A stretch of DNA of 64,000 bases, from NCBI RefSeq assembly GCF_900116715.1, contig NZ_FPBM01000006.1, positions 186,001 to 250,000 of the forward strand, read 5' to 3'. Both the position numbers and the translations under genes were made by a program. This document shows positions 8,009-15,881 of this stretch, one piece after another (position 1 is the first letter of the stretch; each line of letters starts with the position of its first letter). The notes beneath the pieces were generated by a model that was not told where the DNA came from, ran no database searches, and was given only the letters and a program-made list of their open reading frames with translations. Source of the stretch: Polaromonas sp. YR568. GTDB taxonomy: Bacteria > Pseudomonadota > Gammaproteobacteria > Burkholderiales > Burkholderiaceae_C.

Positions 8009-8194
8009 TGCGGGCTGCTTTCGCCGGCTGATTTGCGCGGCCTCGCCACGCGCGCCGCAGGCAAATATTTACCCTGCTATTTCCTTAGAGGGCTTCTAAA
8101 ATCTCGCCTTGCCTAAAAAGAGCACAAGCGTGCGAATGTGATGCGGGGCTCAGCCCGTAAGCCCGTACTCCATAACAACACAAGGAAAGACACG

Positions 8195-9094
8195 ATGAAG
8201 CGATGGATGAAATGGACCGCCGGCCTGGTGGGCCTGGCGGTGGTGCTGGTGGCCGGCGTAGCCGTGGTCGGCAGCCAGATGGCCGATAGCAAAAGCCAGC
8301 GGCAGATCAAGGTAAGCGTGCAGCCGGTGGCCATCCCCACCGCGGCCCAGGCGCTGGAGCGCGGCGCTTATCTGTACAGCTCGCGCGGTTGCGCCGACTG
8401 CCATGGCGCAGCCGGCGGCGGCCGCGAATTCGTGAACGACGGCAAGATGCGCCTGGCCGGCCCCAACATCACGCCCGGCGAAGGCAATGTGGTGGCGCGC
8501 TACACACCGGAAGACTGGGTGCGCACCGTGCGCCACGGCGTCAAGCCCGACGGCCGTCCCGTCTTCATCATGCCCAGCGAAGACTACAACCGCTTCACCG
8601 ACGACGACCTGGGCGCACTGGTGGCCTACGTGAAAAGCCTGCCACCCAAGATTGGCGGCGCGGCCGTCATGGACTTGCCCTTGCCGGTGCGCGTGCTCTA
8701 CGCTTTTGACGCCATCAAAGACGCCGCCCAGAAAATCGACCACACGCTGCCACCCGCCAAGCCGATTGCCGAAGGCGTGACGGCGGCTCACGGCGCCTAT
8801 GTGGCCAATATGTGCATAGGCTGCCACGGCGCGACCCTGGCCGGCGGCAAGATCCCCGGCGGCCCGCCCAACTGGGCGCCCGCCGCCAACCTGACACCCG
8901 GCGAGGGCAGCATCATGCCGCGCTACAAAGACGCCGAGGCCTTTGTTGCCATGCTGCGCAGCGGCAAGCGCCCGGACGGCTCGGTGATCACGGTGATGCC
9001 GTTTGAATCGCTGCGTGCGCTGAATGATGTGGATGCGCAGGCGCTGTATGCGTACTTGAAGACGGTGCCGGCCAAGCCGTTTGGGCAGAGATAG
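8195..9094 (+). CDS. dihaem cytochrome c, membrane-anchored
   Basis: 299 residues. ATG 8195 is chosen because AAGGAAAG lies just upstream and it places a short Arg/Lys N-terminus before a single hydrophobic segment (residues about 8-29) that acts as signal or anchor. Two class I cytochrome domains follow: CADCH at 66-70 and CIGCH at 207-211, with probable Met ligands in F-I-M-P-S-E (about 126) and V-M-P-F-E-S. Such two-domain cytochromes act as electron acceptors for periplasmic dehydrogenases (as in the alcohol or aldehyde dehydrogenase cytochrome subunits), but no dehydrogenase gene is adjacent. Confidence 0.9.
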   Translation: MKRWMKWTAGLVGLAVVLVAGVAVVGSQMADSKSQRQIKVSVQPVAIPTAAQALERGAYLYSSRGCADCHGAAGGGREFVNDGKMRLAGPNITPGEGNVVARYTPEDWVRTVRHGVKPDGRPVFIMPSEDYNRFTDDDLGALVAYVKSLPPKIGGAAVMDLPLPVRVLYAFDAIKDAAQKIDHTLPPAKPIAEGVTAAHGAYVANMCIGCHGATLAGGKIPGGPPNWAPAANLTPGEGSIMPRYKDAEAFVAMLRSGKRPDGSVITVMPFESLRALNDVDAQALYAYLKTVPAKPFGQR

Positions 9095-9124
9095 GCCAGA
9101 GTGGCAGCGGCGATACTGACTTCC

Positions 9125-9547
9125 ATGCCAAATCCCGCCGAGTACCTGCACTTGAGGCCCGAAAGCCCTTTACCGCCCGTGACGGCACAAGCGCCGTATC
9201 GGGCGGTCGCGGTGATTGATGCTGAGGTTTCGTGGTCTTGGCAAGTCGAACTGAGCAACTGGCTTGTCCGCTCCGGCTGCCTGTACATGATGGCCTGGGG
9301 CCTCAACTGCAGCTCATGGGACGACTCGGTGGACGTCGCCAACATAGAGCAGTTCGAGCCCGCAAACATTCCTGAGGACAAGTTCGTAATGACCACCTGG
9401 CATGCCGATAAACCTCTTTCCGAAGCGTTCTGGTTCTCCAAGAACTGCGCGAGTCATCCGGTGGTCAAGCTGGACCGGATCGTGGTCATTCACATCGCTG
9501 CCGAAGCACGGGAAAAAGAACTCCTCACGGCTTATCGCGAGGCTTGA
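9125..9547 (+). CDS. hypothetical protein (DUF7684-like)
   Basis: 140 residues from ATG 9125 (MPNPAEYLHLRP). It is a soluble protein with no signal. The pattern of a short strand, a W-rich segment (S-W-S-W-Q-V-E-L-S-N-W-L), then G-L-N-C-S-S-W-D-D-S-V-D and a late M-T-T-W-H-A-D-K-P-L-x-E-A-F-W-F resembles a small conserved family (DUF7684) that occurs in scattered proteobacteria. Function is unknown. It starts 30 bp after the cytochrome gene. Confidence 0.62.
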   Translation: MPNPAEYLHLRPESPLPPVTAQAPYRAVAVIDAEVSWSWQVELSNWLVRSGCLYMMAWGLNCSSWDDSVDVANIEQFEPANIPEDKFVMTTWHADKPLSEAFWFSKNCASHPVVKLDRIVVIHIAAEAREKELLTAYREA

Positions 9548-9640
9548 TGGTTCTGCGCGATGGCTGGCAGCCCTGCATTGATCGCAGCCGCCGGTTCGGG
9601 CATCATCGGCGGCGCTTCCTCAATCTTGAAAGCCAACACC

Positions 9641-10042
9641 ATGCCATTCCACGCCGCCGGAACCTTTGAAGTCAATCTTGTGCCGCAAACGCTGGCGAAT
9701 GCGGACGCCGGGCCGTTGATGGGGCGGCTCTCCATCAACAAGACTTTCAGCGGCGACCTGCAGGCCACCAGCAAAGGCGAAATGCTGAGCGCCGGCACTG
9801 TCGTCAAAGGCTCGGCCGGCTATGTGGCGATGGAATGTGTGACGGGCACGCTGCACGGCAAAAGCGGCAGCTTCGTCTTGCAGCACAGCGGCACCATGAA
9901 CCGTGGTGAGCCACAGTTGACGGTGCATGTCGTGCCTGATTCCGGCACCGGCGAGCTGGCAGGCCTCTCGGGCACGCTCGGCATCCGCATCGCCGACGGC
10001 AAGCATTTTTATACGATGGACTACGAGATTTCGCCTCGCTGA
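9641..10042 (+). CDS. DUF3224 family protein
   Basis: 133 residues from ATG 9641; an upstream in-frame ATG at 9560 would add 27 residues that do not belong to the family. The N-terminus A-x-G-T-F-E-V and the internal G-R-L-S-I-N-K-x-F-x-G-D-L-x-A-x-S-x-G-E-M-L repeat of beta strands are DUF3224 hallmarks, a small cupin- or calycin-like beta barrel. Function is unknown. Soluble, no signal peptide. Confidence 0.85.
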   Translation: MPFHAAGTFEVNLVPQTLANADAGPLMGRLSINKTFSGDLQATSKGEMLSAGTVVKGSAGYVAMECVTGTLHGKSGSFVLQHSGTMNRGEPQLTVHVVPDSGTGELAGLSGTLGIRIADGKHFYTMDYEISPR

Positions 10043-10068
10043 GCCGAAGCGGTTTGCGCAGCCACCCC

Positions 10069-10680
10069 CTAAGCCGTCACCTCAAGCTCGCGCGACTCGA
10101 AAAGACCCTTGCCCACGTTCCGCGCTGCTTCCAGGTCCGCCGCGCGCTCCGCATCGTCCAGGCCGATGAGGAGGGTTGATGTCAGCACCTTGGCGCCGCA
10201 GTAGTCGAATATCCCTTCGTCGATCTGCTTCTTCATCGCATCCTGGTAGCCGTACTTTTGGTAGGTTTTCATGTCGGCTGCGCCGTGGGCGACCAGGTGA
10301 ACAGACAGGCGGCGCAGTTTTTTTACCACCCTGAGGTCTGAGCCATAGTCATAGGCCCAGCCGTTGGTGAGCACGCGGTCTATCCACCCCTTCAAAAGCC
10401 CGGGCATGGACCACCAGTAAACCGGGTAGACCAGCACCAGGGCATCCGCGCGGTCAACCCTTTTTTGCTCGGCAATGACATCATCGGCAGGCGGGGCTTC
10501 CTTGTTGCTCACGTCGACATCGTTGTGGGTAAAGCGCGGGTCAAATCCTTCCGCGGCGAGATCCGCGATCTCGGACGTGTGGCCGCCGCCATTGCCAGTC
10601 ACGCCTTGCGCGACCTGCGCGGCAATACCGTGACTGAAAGACTGGGGATTGGGATGTGAGAGGACAATCAGCGCATGCAT
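10069..10680 (-). CDS. NAD(P)H-dependent oxidoreductase, flavodoxin fold (MdaB/KefF type)
   Basis: 203 residues, Flavodoxin_2 family. FMN-binding elements are visible: V-L-S-H-P-N-P-Q-S-F-S at the N-terminus and V-L-V-Y-P-V-Y-W-W-S-M-P-G-L-L-K-G-W-I-D-R-V in the middle, the classic quinone reductase motif. It probably carries out two-electron reduction of quinones or nitro compounds in the cytoplasm. It is transcribed away from a TetR gene 91 bp away with a candidate operator in between, so it is the likely target of that repressor. Confidence 0.9.
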   Translation of the reverse strand: MHALIVLSHPNPQSFSHGIAAQVAQGVTGNGGGHTSEIADLAAEGFDPRFTHNDVDVSNKEAPPADDVIAEQKRVDRADALVLVYPVYWWSMPGLLKGWIDRVLTNGWAYDYGSDLRVVKKLRRLSVHLVAHGAADMKTYQKYGYQDAMKKQIDEGIFDYCGAKVLTSTLLIGLDDAERAADLEAARNVGKGLFESRELEVTA

Positions 10681-10749
10681 ACAAAAAGCTCCTTGGCTAA
10701 GACTGGTGAAATGAAAGTGTTTAGACGATGAATCCGGGAACCCTTTCTT

Positions 10750-10768
10750 TATATACCTTTAGTACATA
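10750..10768. promoter_or_regulatory. dyad TATATAC-N5-GTACATA, candidate TetR operator
   Basis: TATATAC (10750-10756) and GTACATA (10762-10768) form an inverted repeat with one mismatch around CTTTA. The dyad ends 3 nt before the TetR start codon and lies in the divergent spacer with the flavodoxin-fold reductase gene, which fits autoregulation and repression of the neighbour. Binding is inference. Confidence 0.45.
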
Positions 10769-10771
10769 ACC

Positions 10772-11434
10772 ATGTCGCCCAGCAGGAAATCAGATTCAGG
10801 CGCCGATTCAGGACCCGATGCGGTGAACGCGGCCGCGCCGCAGCGCCGCCGCCTTCTGCGCGACGACCGCTACCGCCAGCTGATCGACGTGGCCTGGCAG
10901 GTCGTGCGGGAGGAGGGCACGGACGCGCTGACGCTGGGCCGCCTGGCCGAAAGCGCCGGCGTCACCAAACCGGTGGTGTATGACCACTTCGCAACGCGCA
11001 ACGGCCTGCTGGCCGCGCTCTACCGCGAGTTCGACGACCGCCAGACCGCGCTTATCGATGCCGCCCTTGAGGCGGGCGAAAAGACCTTGGCGGCGCGGGC
11101 GATGGTGATTGCCGAGTCTTATGTGAACTGTGTCGTCGCGCAGGGCCGGGAGCTGCCCGGCGTGATCTCGGCGCTGGCCAGTTCGCCGGAGCTTCAGCTG
11201 GTCAAAAGTGAATGCGAGGCGGCCTTTATGGAAAAGTGCCGCCTGGTGCTGGCGCCTTTCGCCGGGCAGGGCAATGTCAACTTCGCCGGACTCAGGGCCA
11301 TGCTGGGCGCGGCGGAGGCGCTGTCTTTTTCAGCAACGGCCAATGAGATCAGTGCGGCCGAGGCCAAGAGCGAGCTGTCTCAGACCATCATGGATATGGT
11401 GTTGCGGTCCAGGGACGGACGCATCCGCTCCTGA
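10772..11434 (+). CDS. TetR/AcrR family transcriptional regulator
   Basis: 220 residues. A disordered Ser/Ala-rich N-terminus (about 30 residues) precedes the TetR DNA-binding domain: I-D-V-A-W-Q-V-V-R-E-E-G-T-D-A-L-T-L then V-T-K-P-V-V-Y-D-H-F (helix-turn-helix with recognition helix, about residues 35-85). The C-terminal ligand-binding part is of the TetR_C type. It is divergent from the reductase gene at 10069-10680, its most likely target, probably relieved by a quinone or electrophile. Confidence 0.88.
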   Translation: MSPSRKSDSGADSGPDAVNAAAPQRRRLLRDDRYRQLIDVAWQVVREEGTDALTLGRLAESAGVTKPVVYDHFATRNGLLAALYREFDDRQTALIDAALEAGEKTLAARAMVIAESYVNCVVAQGRELPGVISALASSPELQLVKSECEAAFMEKCRLVLAPFAGQGNVNFAGLRAMLGAAEALSFSATANEISAAEAKSELSQTIMDMVLRSRDGRIRS

Positions 11435-11502
11435 TCAGAGGCTGGCCTGACGCTGGGCCAGCCCCCCGAATACACGCCGCACACGGGTGCGGCGCAACCT
11501 CG

Positions 11503-12078
11503 TCAGGAACGCGCAGTGTGCAGCACGTAGTCCGCACGGTAGGCGATGTGTACGCGCTTGCCCAATGCCGCCGCGTCGCAGCCCTCGGCCGGCGCTTGCC
11601 CACCAACGGTCTCCAGCCGCTGTACGCTGCTCACGCGTGCAAACGCGCCGGCAGGCCCATCGTTTTTGGCCGCCAGCAGCAGCCAGGGGATGGCCCCGGG
11701 CCGCGGCGAATCCATGCGGCCGCGCACGGTGCCGGTAAAGCGGCTGCCGTCCTCATGCTGCCAGAACGGGCCGGCGCCGTGCTTGCCGATGCGGCGGCCA
11801 TTGCCGTCGAACAGGTCGGCCTCAGGTGCGACAAAGGCCCACGCAGGGGCTGCGCCCTGGGCGGCGCGGCACTCGTAGATCTGCACGCCGTGGGCGGCCA
11901 CTGTCATCAGCGGCACCTCGTCGCCAGAGGGCTGCACAGCCGGGCTGGCGCAGCCGGTGACCGCCGCGGCCAGGGCCGCGGCGATGAGCGCGACCAGCGC
12001 GCGTGGTGAAAACTGCGCAAGACGACCGAAGCGCCTGCTGCGGGAGACAGTCGGAATTTTTCTCATCATTCGCTTCAC
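11503..12078 (-). CDS. DUF3455 family lipoprotein
   Basis: 191 residues. An Arg-rich N-terminus leads into a hydrophobic segment (L-V-A-L-I-A-A-A-L-A-A-A-V) and a lipobox-like V-T-G-C, placing Cys43 as the lipidated residue. The downstream V-Q-I-Y-E-C-R, G-x-H-x-A-G-P-x-W-x-x-x-D-G-S and A-I-P-W-L-L-L-A-A-K blocks are DUF3455 marks. Function is unknown; periplasmic or outer-membrane location is expected. The gene follows the methyltransferase gene by 3 bp and may be co-transcribed. Confidence 0.83.
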   Translation of the reverse strand: MKRMMRKIPTVSRSRRFGRLAQFSPRALVALIAAALAAAVTGCASPAVQPSGDEVPLMTVAAHGVQIYECRAAQGAAPAWAFVAPEADLFDGNGRRIGKHGAGPFWQHEDGSRFTGTVRGRMDSPRPGAIPWLLLAAKNDGPAGAFARVSSVQRLETVGGQAPAEGCDAAALGKRVHIAYRADYVLHTARS

Positions 12079-12081
12079 CCA

Positions 12082-12924
12082 TCAGCCCACGGTGATCACG
12101 ATTTCGGCGTATTCGCTGGGCACCACCAGGCCACGGCCCTTGCCGACATCCAGCTCGTTGACGAGTGCCAGGATGTCGCGCTCCAGCGCTGCCTGCCCGC
12201 CTGCATCCAGCGCTCCAAAGGCCTTGTGCGTCGGGCCGTAAAAGTCGCGGAACACCTGGACAAAGTGCGCAGCCGAACGGTAGCGGAAGTTGAACAGCTT
12301 GCGCGTCACCTGAATGTCGCTGGCGCGCGGGCCGAAGAGCGCAACCATATGCGCTTCGGTACCCCAGAGCGCGGGCGAGCGCACACCTGCGGGCGGCGCG
12401 ACGTGCGTGCCGATGATCTTGAAGAGGCGGCCGATAAAACCCTCGGGCGTCCAGTTGGCCATGCCGATGCGCCCGCCGGGGCGCACCACGCGGATCAGCT
12501 CGCGCGCGGCGCTGGCGTGGTCAGGCGCAAACATCACGCCGAAGGTCGACAGGGCCACGTCAAAGCTGCCGCCCTCATAGGGCAGCGCCTCGGCGTCGGC
12601 CACTTCAAAGTGCACGTCCAGGCCTTCGGCCTTGGCGCGGCCGCGGCCTTTGTCCAGCAGGGCCAGCACATAGTCGGTCGAGGTCACGTCGGCAAAGCGG
12701 CGTGCCGCGGCCAGCGTGGCGTTGCCGTTGCCGGCGGCCACGTCGAGCACGCGCTCGCCCGAGCGCACGTCGACGGCTTCAGCGAGCGTTTCGCCCACGA
12801 TTTGCAGCGTGGTGCCGACGATGGTGTAATCGCCGCTGGCCCAGGTGGCCTGCTGGCGCTGCTTGATCGCGGTGTAGTCCGGCACAGTGGCTGGTTTTTC
12901 GGGGGTGGCAGTGATGGATGTCAT
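12082..12924 (-). CDS. class I SAM-dependent methyltransferase
   Basis: 280 residues from ATG 12924, which has AAAGG about 10 nt upstream; a longer start at 12990 adds unrelated sequence. Motif I is V-L-D-V-A-A-G-N-G-N-A-T-L, motif II a D-Y-V-L-A-L-L-D, motif III A-D-A-E-A-L-P-Y and post-motif V-R-P-G-G-R-I-G-M-A-N-W, all of the UbiE/Methyltransf_11 type. The substrate is not evident. It is divergent from an AraC-family gene, which is likely its regulator, and precedes a DUF3455 lipoprotein gene. Confidence 0.9.
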   Translation of the reverse strand: MTSITATPEKPATVPDYTAIKQRQQATWASGDYTIVGTTLQIVGETLAEAVDVRSGERVLDVAAGNGNATLAAARRFADVTSTDYVLALLDKGRGRAKAEGLDVHFEVADAEALPYEGGSFDVALSTFGVMFAPDHASAARELIRVVRPGGRIGMANWTPEGFIGRLFKIIGTHVAPPAGVRSPALWGTEAHMVALFGPRASDIQVTRKLFNFRYRSAAHFVQVFRDFYGPTHKAFGALDAGGQAALERDILALVNELDVGKGRGLVVPSEYAEIVITVG

Positions 12925-13073
12925 GTTGGATACCTTTGGGTTTAGCTTTGGATTGGATGGAACCCGGCTTGTCGTTCGCCGGTATGCCAATGATCCGGAC
13001 CGGCGCCTTTTGGCGCTTCACCCGTTGTCGCCGCGACTTGACCGAAAGTCCGCCGCCGGGCGGTATTAATGCC

Positions 13074-14081
13074 ATGAACGAGCTCGACCCCCTTTCCGAC
13101 GTGCTGCGCAGCGTGCGGCTGCGCGGCTCGGTCTTCTTTCACGTCAGCTGCCGTGACCAGTGGGCCGCGCAAGCACCGCATTCGAGCGAACTGGCGCCGG
13201 CCGTGATGCCGGGCGCCGAGCATGTCATCGAGTACCACCTGTTCCTGAAAGGCGAAGGCTGGGTGGCCGTTGACGGCGAGCCGCCGCTGCGGCTGAAAGA
13301 GGGCGACATCGTCATGCTGCCCCACGGCGATGCCCATGTGGTCTCCAGCGCGCCCGGCCTGCAGCCGGCTGATGAAAGCGGCGACTGGTTGTTCCGCATG
13401 CGCGACGACCCCAAGCCGATACCCATCACCTACCGCGGCGGCATGTTCGAGGCGGGCGTGGGCTTGCCGCCCGAGGACGCCAGCGCAGTCATCCTGTGCG
13501 GCTTCATCGCCTGCGACCTGAAGCCTTTCAACCCGTTGATCAACGCGCTGCCCAGGCTGCTGCACCTGCCGGCAGACGGCGTCGGCCCTTGGGTGGCCCC
13601 CATGCTCGAACAGGCGGCGTCCGAATCCGGCGAGCGGCGCGCTGGCGGTGCGGCGCTGCTGCAGCGGGTCAGCGAGATGGTGTTTGTTGATGGCGCACGG
13701 CGCTACCTGGACTCATTGCCCGAACAGGCGCAAGGCTGGCTGGGCGCCCTGCGCGACCGCCAGATAGGCCGTGCCATCACCCTGATGCACGCCGACCCGG
13801 CCGAGCCCTGGACGCTGGAGGAGCTTGGCAGCCGCGTGGGCCTTTCCCGCTCCGCCCTGCACGAACGCTTCGTCACCCTGACCGGCCTGGCGCCCATGCA
13901 GTACCTGACCAACTGGCGCATGCAATGCGGCGCCCGCCTGCTGCGCGAAGGCCACCTCAGCGTCGCGGCCGTCGCGCTGGAGGTCGGCTACGACTCGGAG
14001 GCGTCGTTCTCACGTGCCTTTAAGCGCGCGACGGATTTGCCGCCGGGAGCCTGGCGGCGCGGGCAGTTACAGCCAGGGTAA
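13074..14081 (+). CDS. AraC family transcriptional regulator with cupin sensor domain
   Basis: 335 residues from ATG 13074. An N-terminal cupin_6 type sensor domain (residues about 10-190, with H-V-I-E-Y-H-L-F and G-D-I-V-M-L-P-H-G-D-A-H) is followed by two AraC helix-turn-helix motifs (about 230-330: W-T-L-E-E-L-G-S-R-V-G-L-S-R-S-A-L and V-A-A-V-A-L-E-V-G-Y-D-S-E-A-S-F-S-R-A-F-K-R). It is divergent from the methyltransferase gene across 149 bp. An upstream in-frame ATG (12918) would overlap that gene and is rejected. Confidence 0.9.
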   Translation: MNELDPLSDVLRSVRLRGSVFFHVSCRDQWAAQAPHSSELAPAVMPGAEHVIEYHLFLKGEGWVAVDGEPPLRLKEGDIVMLPHGDAHVVSSAPGLQPADESGDWLFRMRDDPKPIPITYRGGMFEAGVGLPPEDASAVILCGFIACDLKPFNPLINALPRLLHLPADGVGPWVAPMLEQAASESGERRAGGAALLQRVSEMVFVDGARRYLDSLPEQAQGWLGALRDRQIGRAITLMHADPAEPWTLEELGSRVGLSRSALHERFVTLTGLAPMQYLTNWRMQCGARLLREGHLSVAAVALEVGYDSEASFSRAFKRATDLPPGAWRRGQLQPG

Positions 14082-14147
14082 GCCTCCTGACCGAAATATG
14101 TATCCAAAACGGGGTGCCATGGTTAAGATGACTTTTTCAAAGCTTAC

Positions 14148-14387
14148 ATGCCCAGCCCTAAAACTCCCGCCCAACAAGTCATCAAGCAAACAGCCGAAGA
14201 AGTTTTGAATGATGAGGCGTATCACCTGTACATCAAGCTGATCGACAAGATCACGCAATTTCAATTGGGCAGAGGAGAGGGCCCCACCGATGACGACGTC
14301 GCGATGTGGCGGGCCGTCCAGGCCAAGCGGATCGCCACGAGCGCAGGGCCGCTTGACACCTTCTTTTACCGGCCCGACCGGCAGTAA
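14148..14387 (+). CDS. hypothetical small protein
   Basis: 79 residues, soluble, no recognised family. Mostly helical (A-Q-Q-V-I-K-Q-T-A-E-E-V-L-N-D-E-A-Y-H) with an acidic centre (T-D-D-D-V-A-M-W). The ATG follows an A/T-rich stretch without a strong ribosome binding site. The base composition is slightly less GC-rich than its neighbours. Existence as a gene is likely but not certain. Confidence 0.5.
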   Translation: MPSPKTPAQQVIKQTAEEVLNDEAYHLYIKLIDKITQFQLGRGEGPTDDDVAMWRAVQAKRIATSAGPLDTFFYRPDRQ

Positions 14388-14500
14388 GCCTGCTCAAACA
14401 GCGCTGAGCCCTTTATCCAGAAACTTATACCTCCGGGCTGCAAAAACCGCCAAAGCCGCATAAAGAGCGCGTGGGCGGTAGCCTGGAGATGGCCAGCGGA

Positions 14501-15091
14501 TCAGGTCTGAACGGCTGCAGCTTTCCGGCGCCGCATGTCAGATACCGTAAGCCAAAGGGCAGAGAGTAAAAAATAGAAGGCGCCGAACGCTGCGTATGGC
14601 GCGACGACGGTAATGCTGGGTACCGCAGCCGCGTATGCCTGCTTGACGAAGAAGGCGCCAGCGAGCGCCGACTGCGCCCCGCTGAGGATCATCGCCCACT
14701 GCGCGCCAGCGTATTTCCAGCGCCGCACGCCTGTGGCGAGCTGGAAGAGGCCCGACAGGACGGCCCACACCCCGAATACGCCGAGCACCGCGTTCATGCT
14801 GATCCCAAGCGCGATCGCGACTGCTACGGCCGTCACTGCGCTGGCAATCATGTTGAGCGACTGGGGAAAATTTCGTTGCAATCCTCCATGGCGCCGCGCG
14901 TCGACGAAATTGGCCGCGGCGTCCCAGGCTGGATAGACAAGAAGCAGTGCGGCGGCGACCCCGGGCATGCTTTGACCGACCGTGAAGGCGGTCAGGACCC
15001 AGACGGCTGAAAACGCCGCGCGGGAAAAATAATAGGGCTTGAGCCAGGCATTTCCCTGCGCAGGGATGGGCTGTGCGCTTGTACTGGTCAT
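14501..15091 (-). CDS. integral membrane protein, DUF308/HdeD-like
   Basis: 196 residues with about six hydrophobic segments (roughly 25-45, 48-62, 80-98, 100-120, 130-150, 160-185) and short loops, resembling the DUF308 / HdeD membrane family. It lies in tandem downstream of the TetR gene at 15202-15789, separated by 110 bp that contain a dyad matching one in front of the TetR gene. It is therefore likely to be a target of that TetR protein; the transported or sensed compound is unknown. Confidence 0.7.
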   Translation of the reverse strand: MTSTSAQPIPAQGNAWLKPYYFSRAAFSAVWVLTAFTVGQSMPGVAAALLLVYPAWDAAANFVDARRHGGLQRNFPQSLNMIASAVTAVAVAIALGISMNAVLGVFGVWAVLSGLFQLATGVRRWKYAGAQWAMILSGAQSALAGAFFVKQAYAAAVPSITVVAPYAAFGAFYFLLSALWLTVSDMRRRKAAAVQT

Positions 15092-15131
15092 GAAGTTCTC
15101 CTGTGAAAATTTGGCATTAAAAAATTGACTA

Positions 15132-15149
15132 TCTACCAGTAGGTAGATT
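15132..15149. promoter_or_regulatory. TetR operator candidate upstream of DUF308-like gene
   Basis: ATCTACC (15132-15138) and its exact complement GGTAGAT (15143-15149) flank AGTA. The core CTAC-N6-GTAG matches the dyad upstream of the neighbouring TetR gene (15809-15822), both starting CTACCA. The site lies 41 bp upstream of the membrane protein start. Confidence 0.6.
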
Positions 15150-15201
15150 GCCGGGGTTAAAAAAAAGACACTGATCGGTCTTGCGTACGGTCTACCGCAA
15201 T

Positions 15202-15789
15202 TCAGGCGGCGCGAGTTAATCGCCCCACGCTCGCGCCCACGATCGTGGCGAAGAGGTCCGGATCGCCGAGGGCACGGGCCGACAGCATGGCTCCGTGGAC
15301 TGTCGCCATCAGAGTCATGGCTTCCGATTCCGGATCAGCGCGCAGCTGAAAGACTCCCTTTGCCGCGCCGCTTTCCAAAACGGACGCAAGCCACGCGGCC
15401 AGGTCGCAAAAATGCCCGCGGACCTCATCTGCAACCTGCTCCGGGATCGCCGGCAATTCAGCCGCAAGCATCGCGCAGATGCAGAAAGACGACGACCCGT
15501 CGCGGATACACGCTTCCCAATAGCCTGTGTAGGCCTCAAGTTGCGCAAGCGGATCGCCGATGTTGCTCTGGATCGCAGCCAGGCCTTTTTGCGCTTCATC
15601 GCGGTACCGCCTGACAACGGTCTGCACAAGTTCGGCCTTGCTGGGGAAATGATGATGGATGCTCGCCTTGCTGATTTGCACAGACCCCGAGATATCAGCA
15701 TAGCTGAAGCCGTTATAGCCACCAGCGACCAGGAGCGGTCGGGCGCAGGCGATGATTTCGGCGGCTCTGGGGGAGAGTTCTGATTCCAT
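15202..15789 (-). CDS. TetR/AcrR family transcriptional regulator
   Basis: 195 residues. The N-terminal TetR domain has R-A-A-E-I-I-A-C-A-R-P-L-L-V-A-G-G-Y-N-G-F-S-Y and the recognition helix segment I-S-K-A-S-I-H-H-H-F-P-S-K-A-E-L-V. The C-terminal domain is of the TetR_C_6 / YcdC-like kind. The gene is immediately upstream of a membrane protein gene on the same strand, and both genes have a CTAC-N6-GTAG dyad in their upstream regions, so autoregulation plus control of the neighbour is probable. Confidence 0.9.
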   Translation of the reverse strand: MESELSPRAAEIIACARPLLVAGGYNGFSYADISGSVQISKASIHHHFPSKAELVQTVVRRYRDEAQKGLAAIQSNIGDPLAQLEAYTGYWEACIRDGSSSFCICAMLAAELPAIPEQVADEVRGHFCDLAAWLASVLESGAAKGVFQLRADPESEAMTLMATVHGAMLSARALGDPDLFATIVGASVGRLTRAA

Positions 15790-15807
15790 GTAAGTAGTCT
15801 ACCATGG

Positions 15808-15823
15808 TCTACCAACTAGTAGG
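15808..15823. promoter_or_regulatory. TetR operator candidate upstream of its own gene
   Basis: CTACCAACTAGTAG (15809-15822) has the same CTAC-N6-GTAG architecture as the dyad at 15134-15147. A second TCTACCA half-site lies at 15799-15804, so the region may hold two overlapping sites. It is about 20 bp upstream of the TetR start. Confidence 0.5.
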
Positions 15824-15881
15824 ATGATGTCAAGAGGCTTGATTTCAGGCTACTTGTGACCAGGCGCTGGAACTGTAGAGA

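Noticed and set aside
8083..8100. CTTAG-N6-TCTAA before the dihaem cytochrome gene as another QseB-type box
   Set aside because: The second half-site does not fit CTTAA/CTAAG, the orientation differs, and no -10 element lies at the 10-nt distance seen in the two good promoters.
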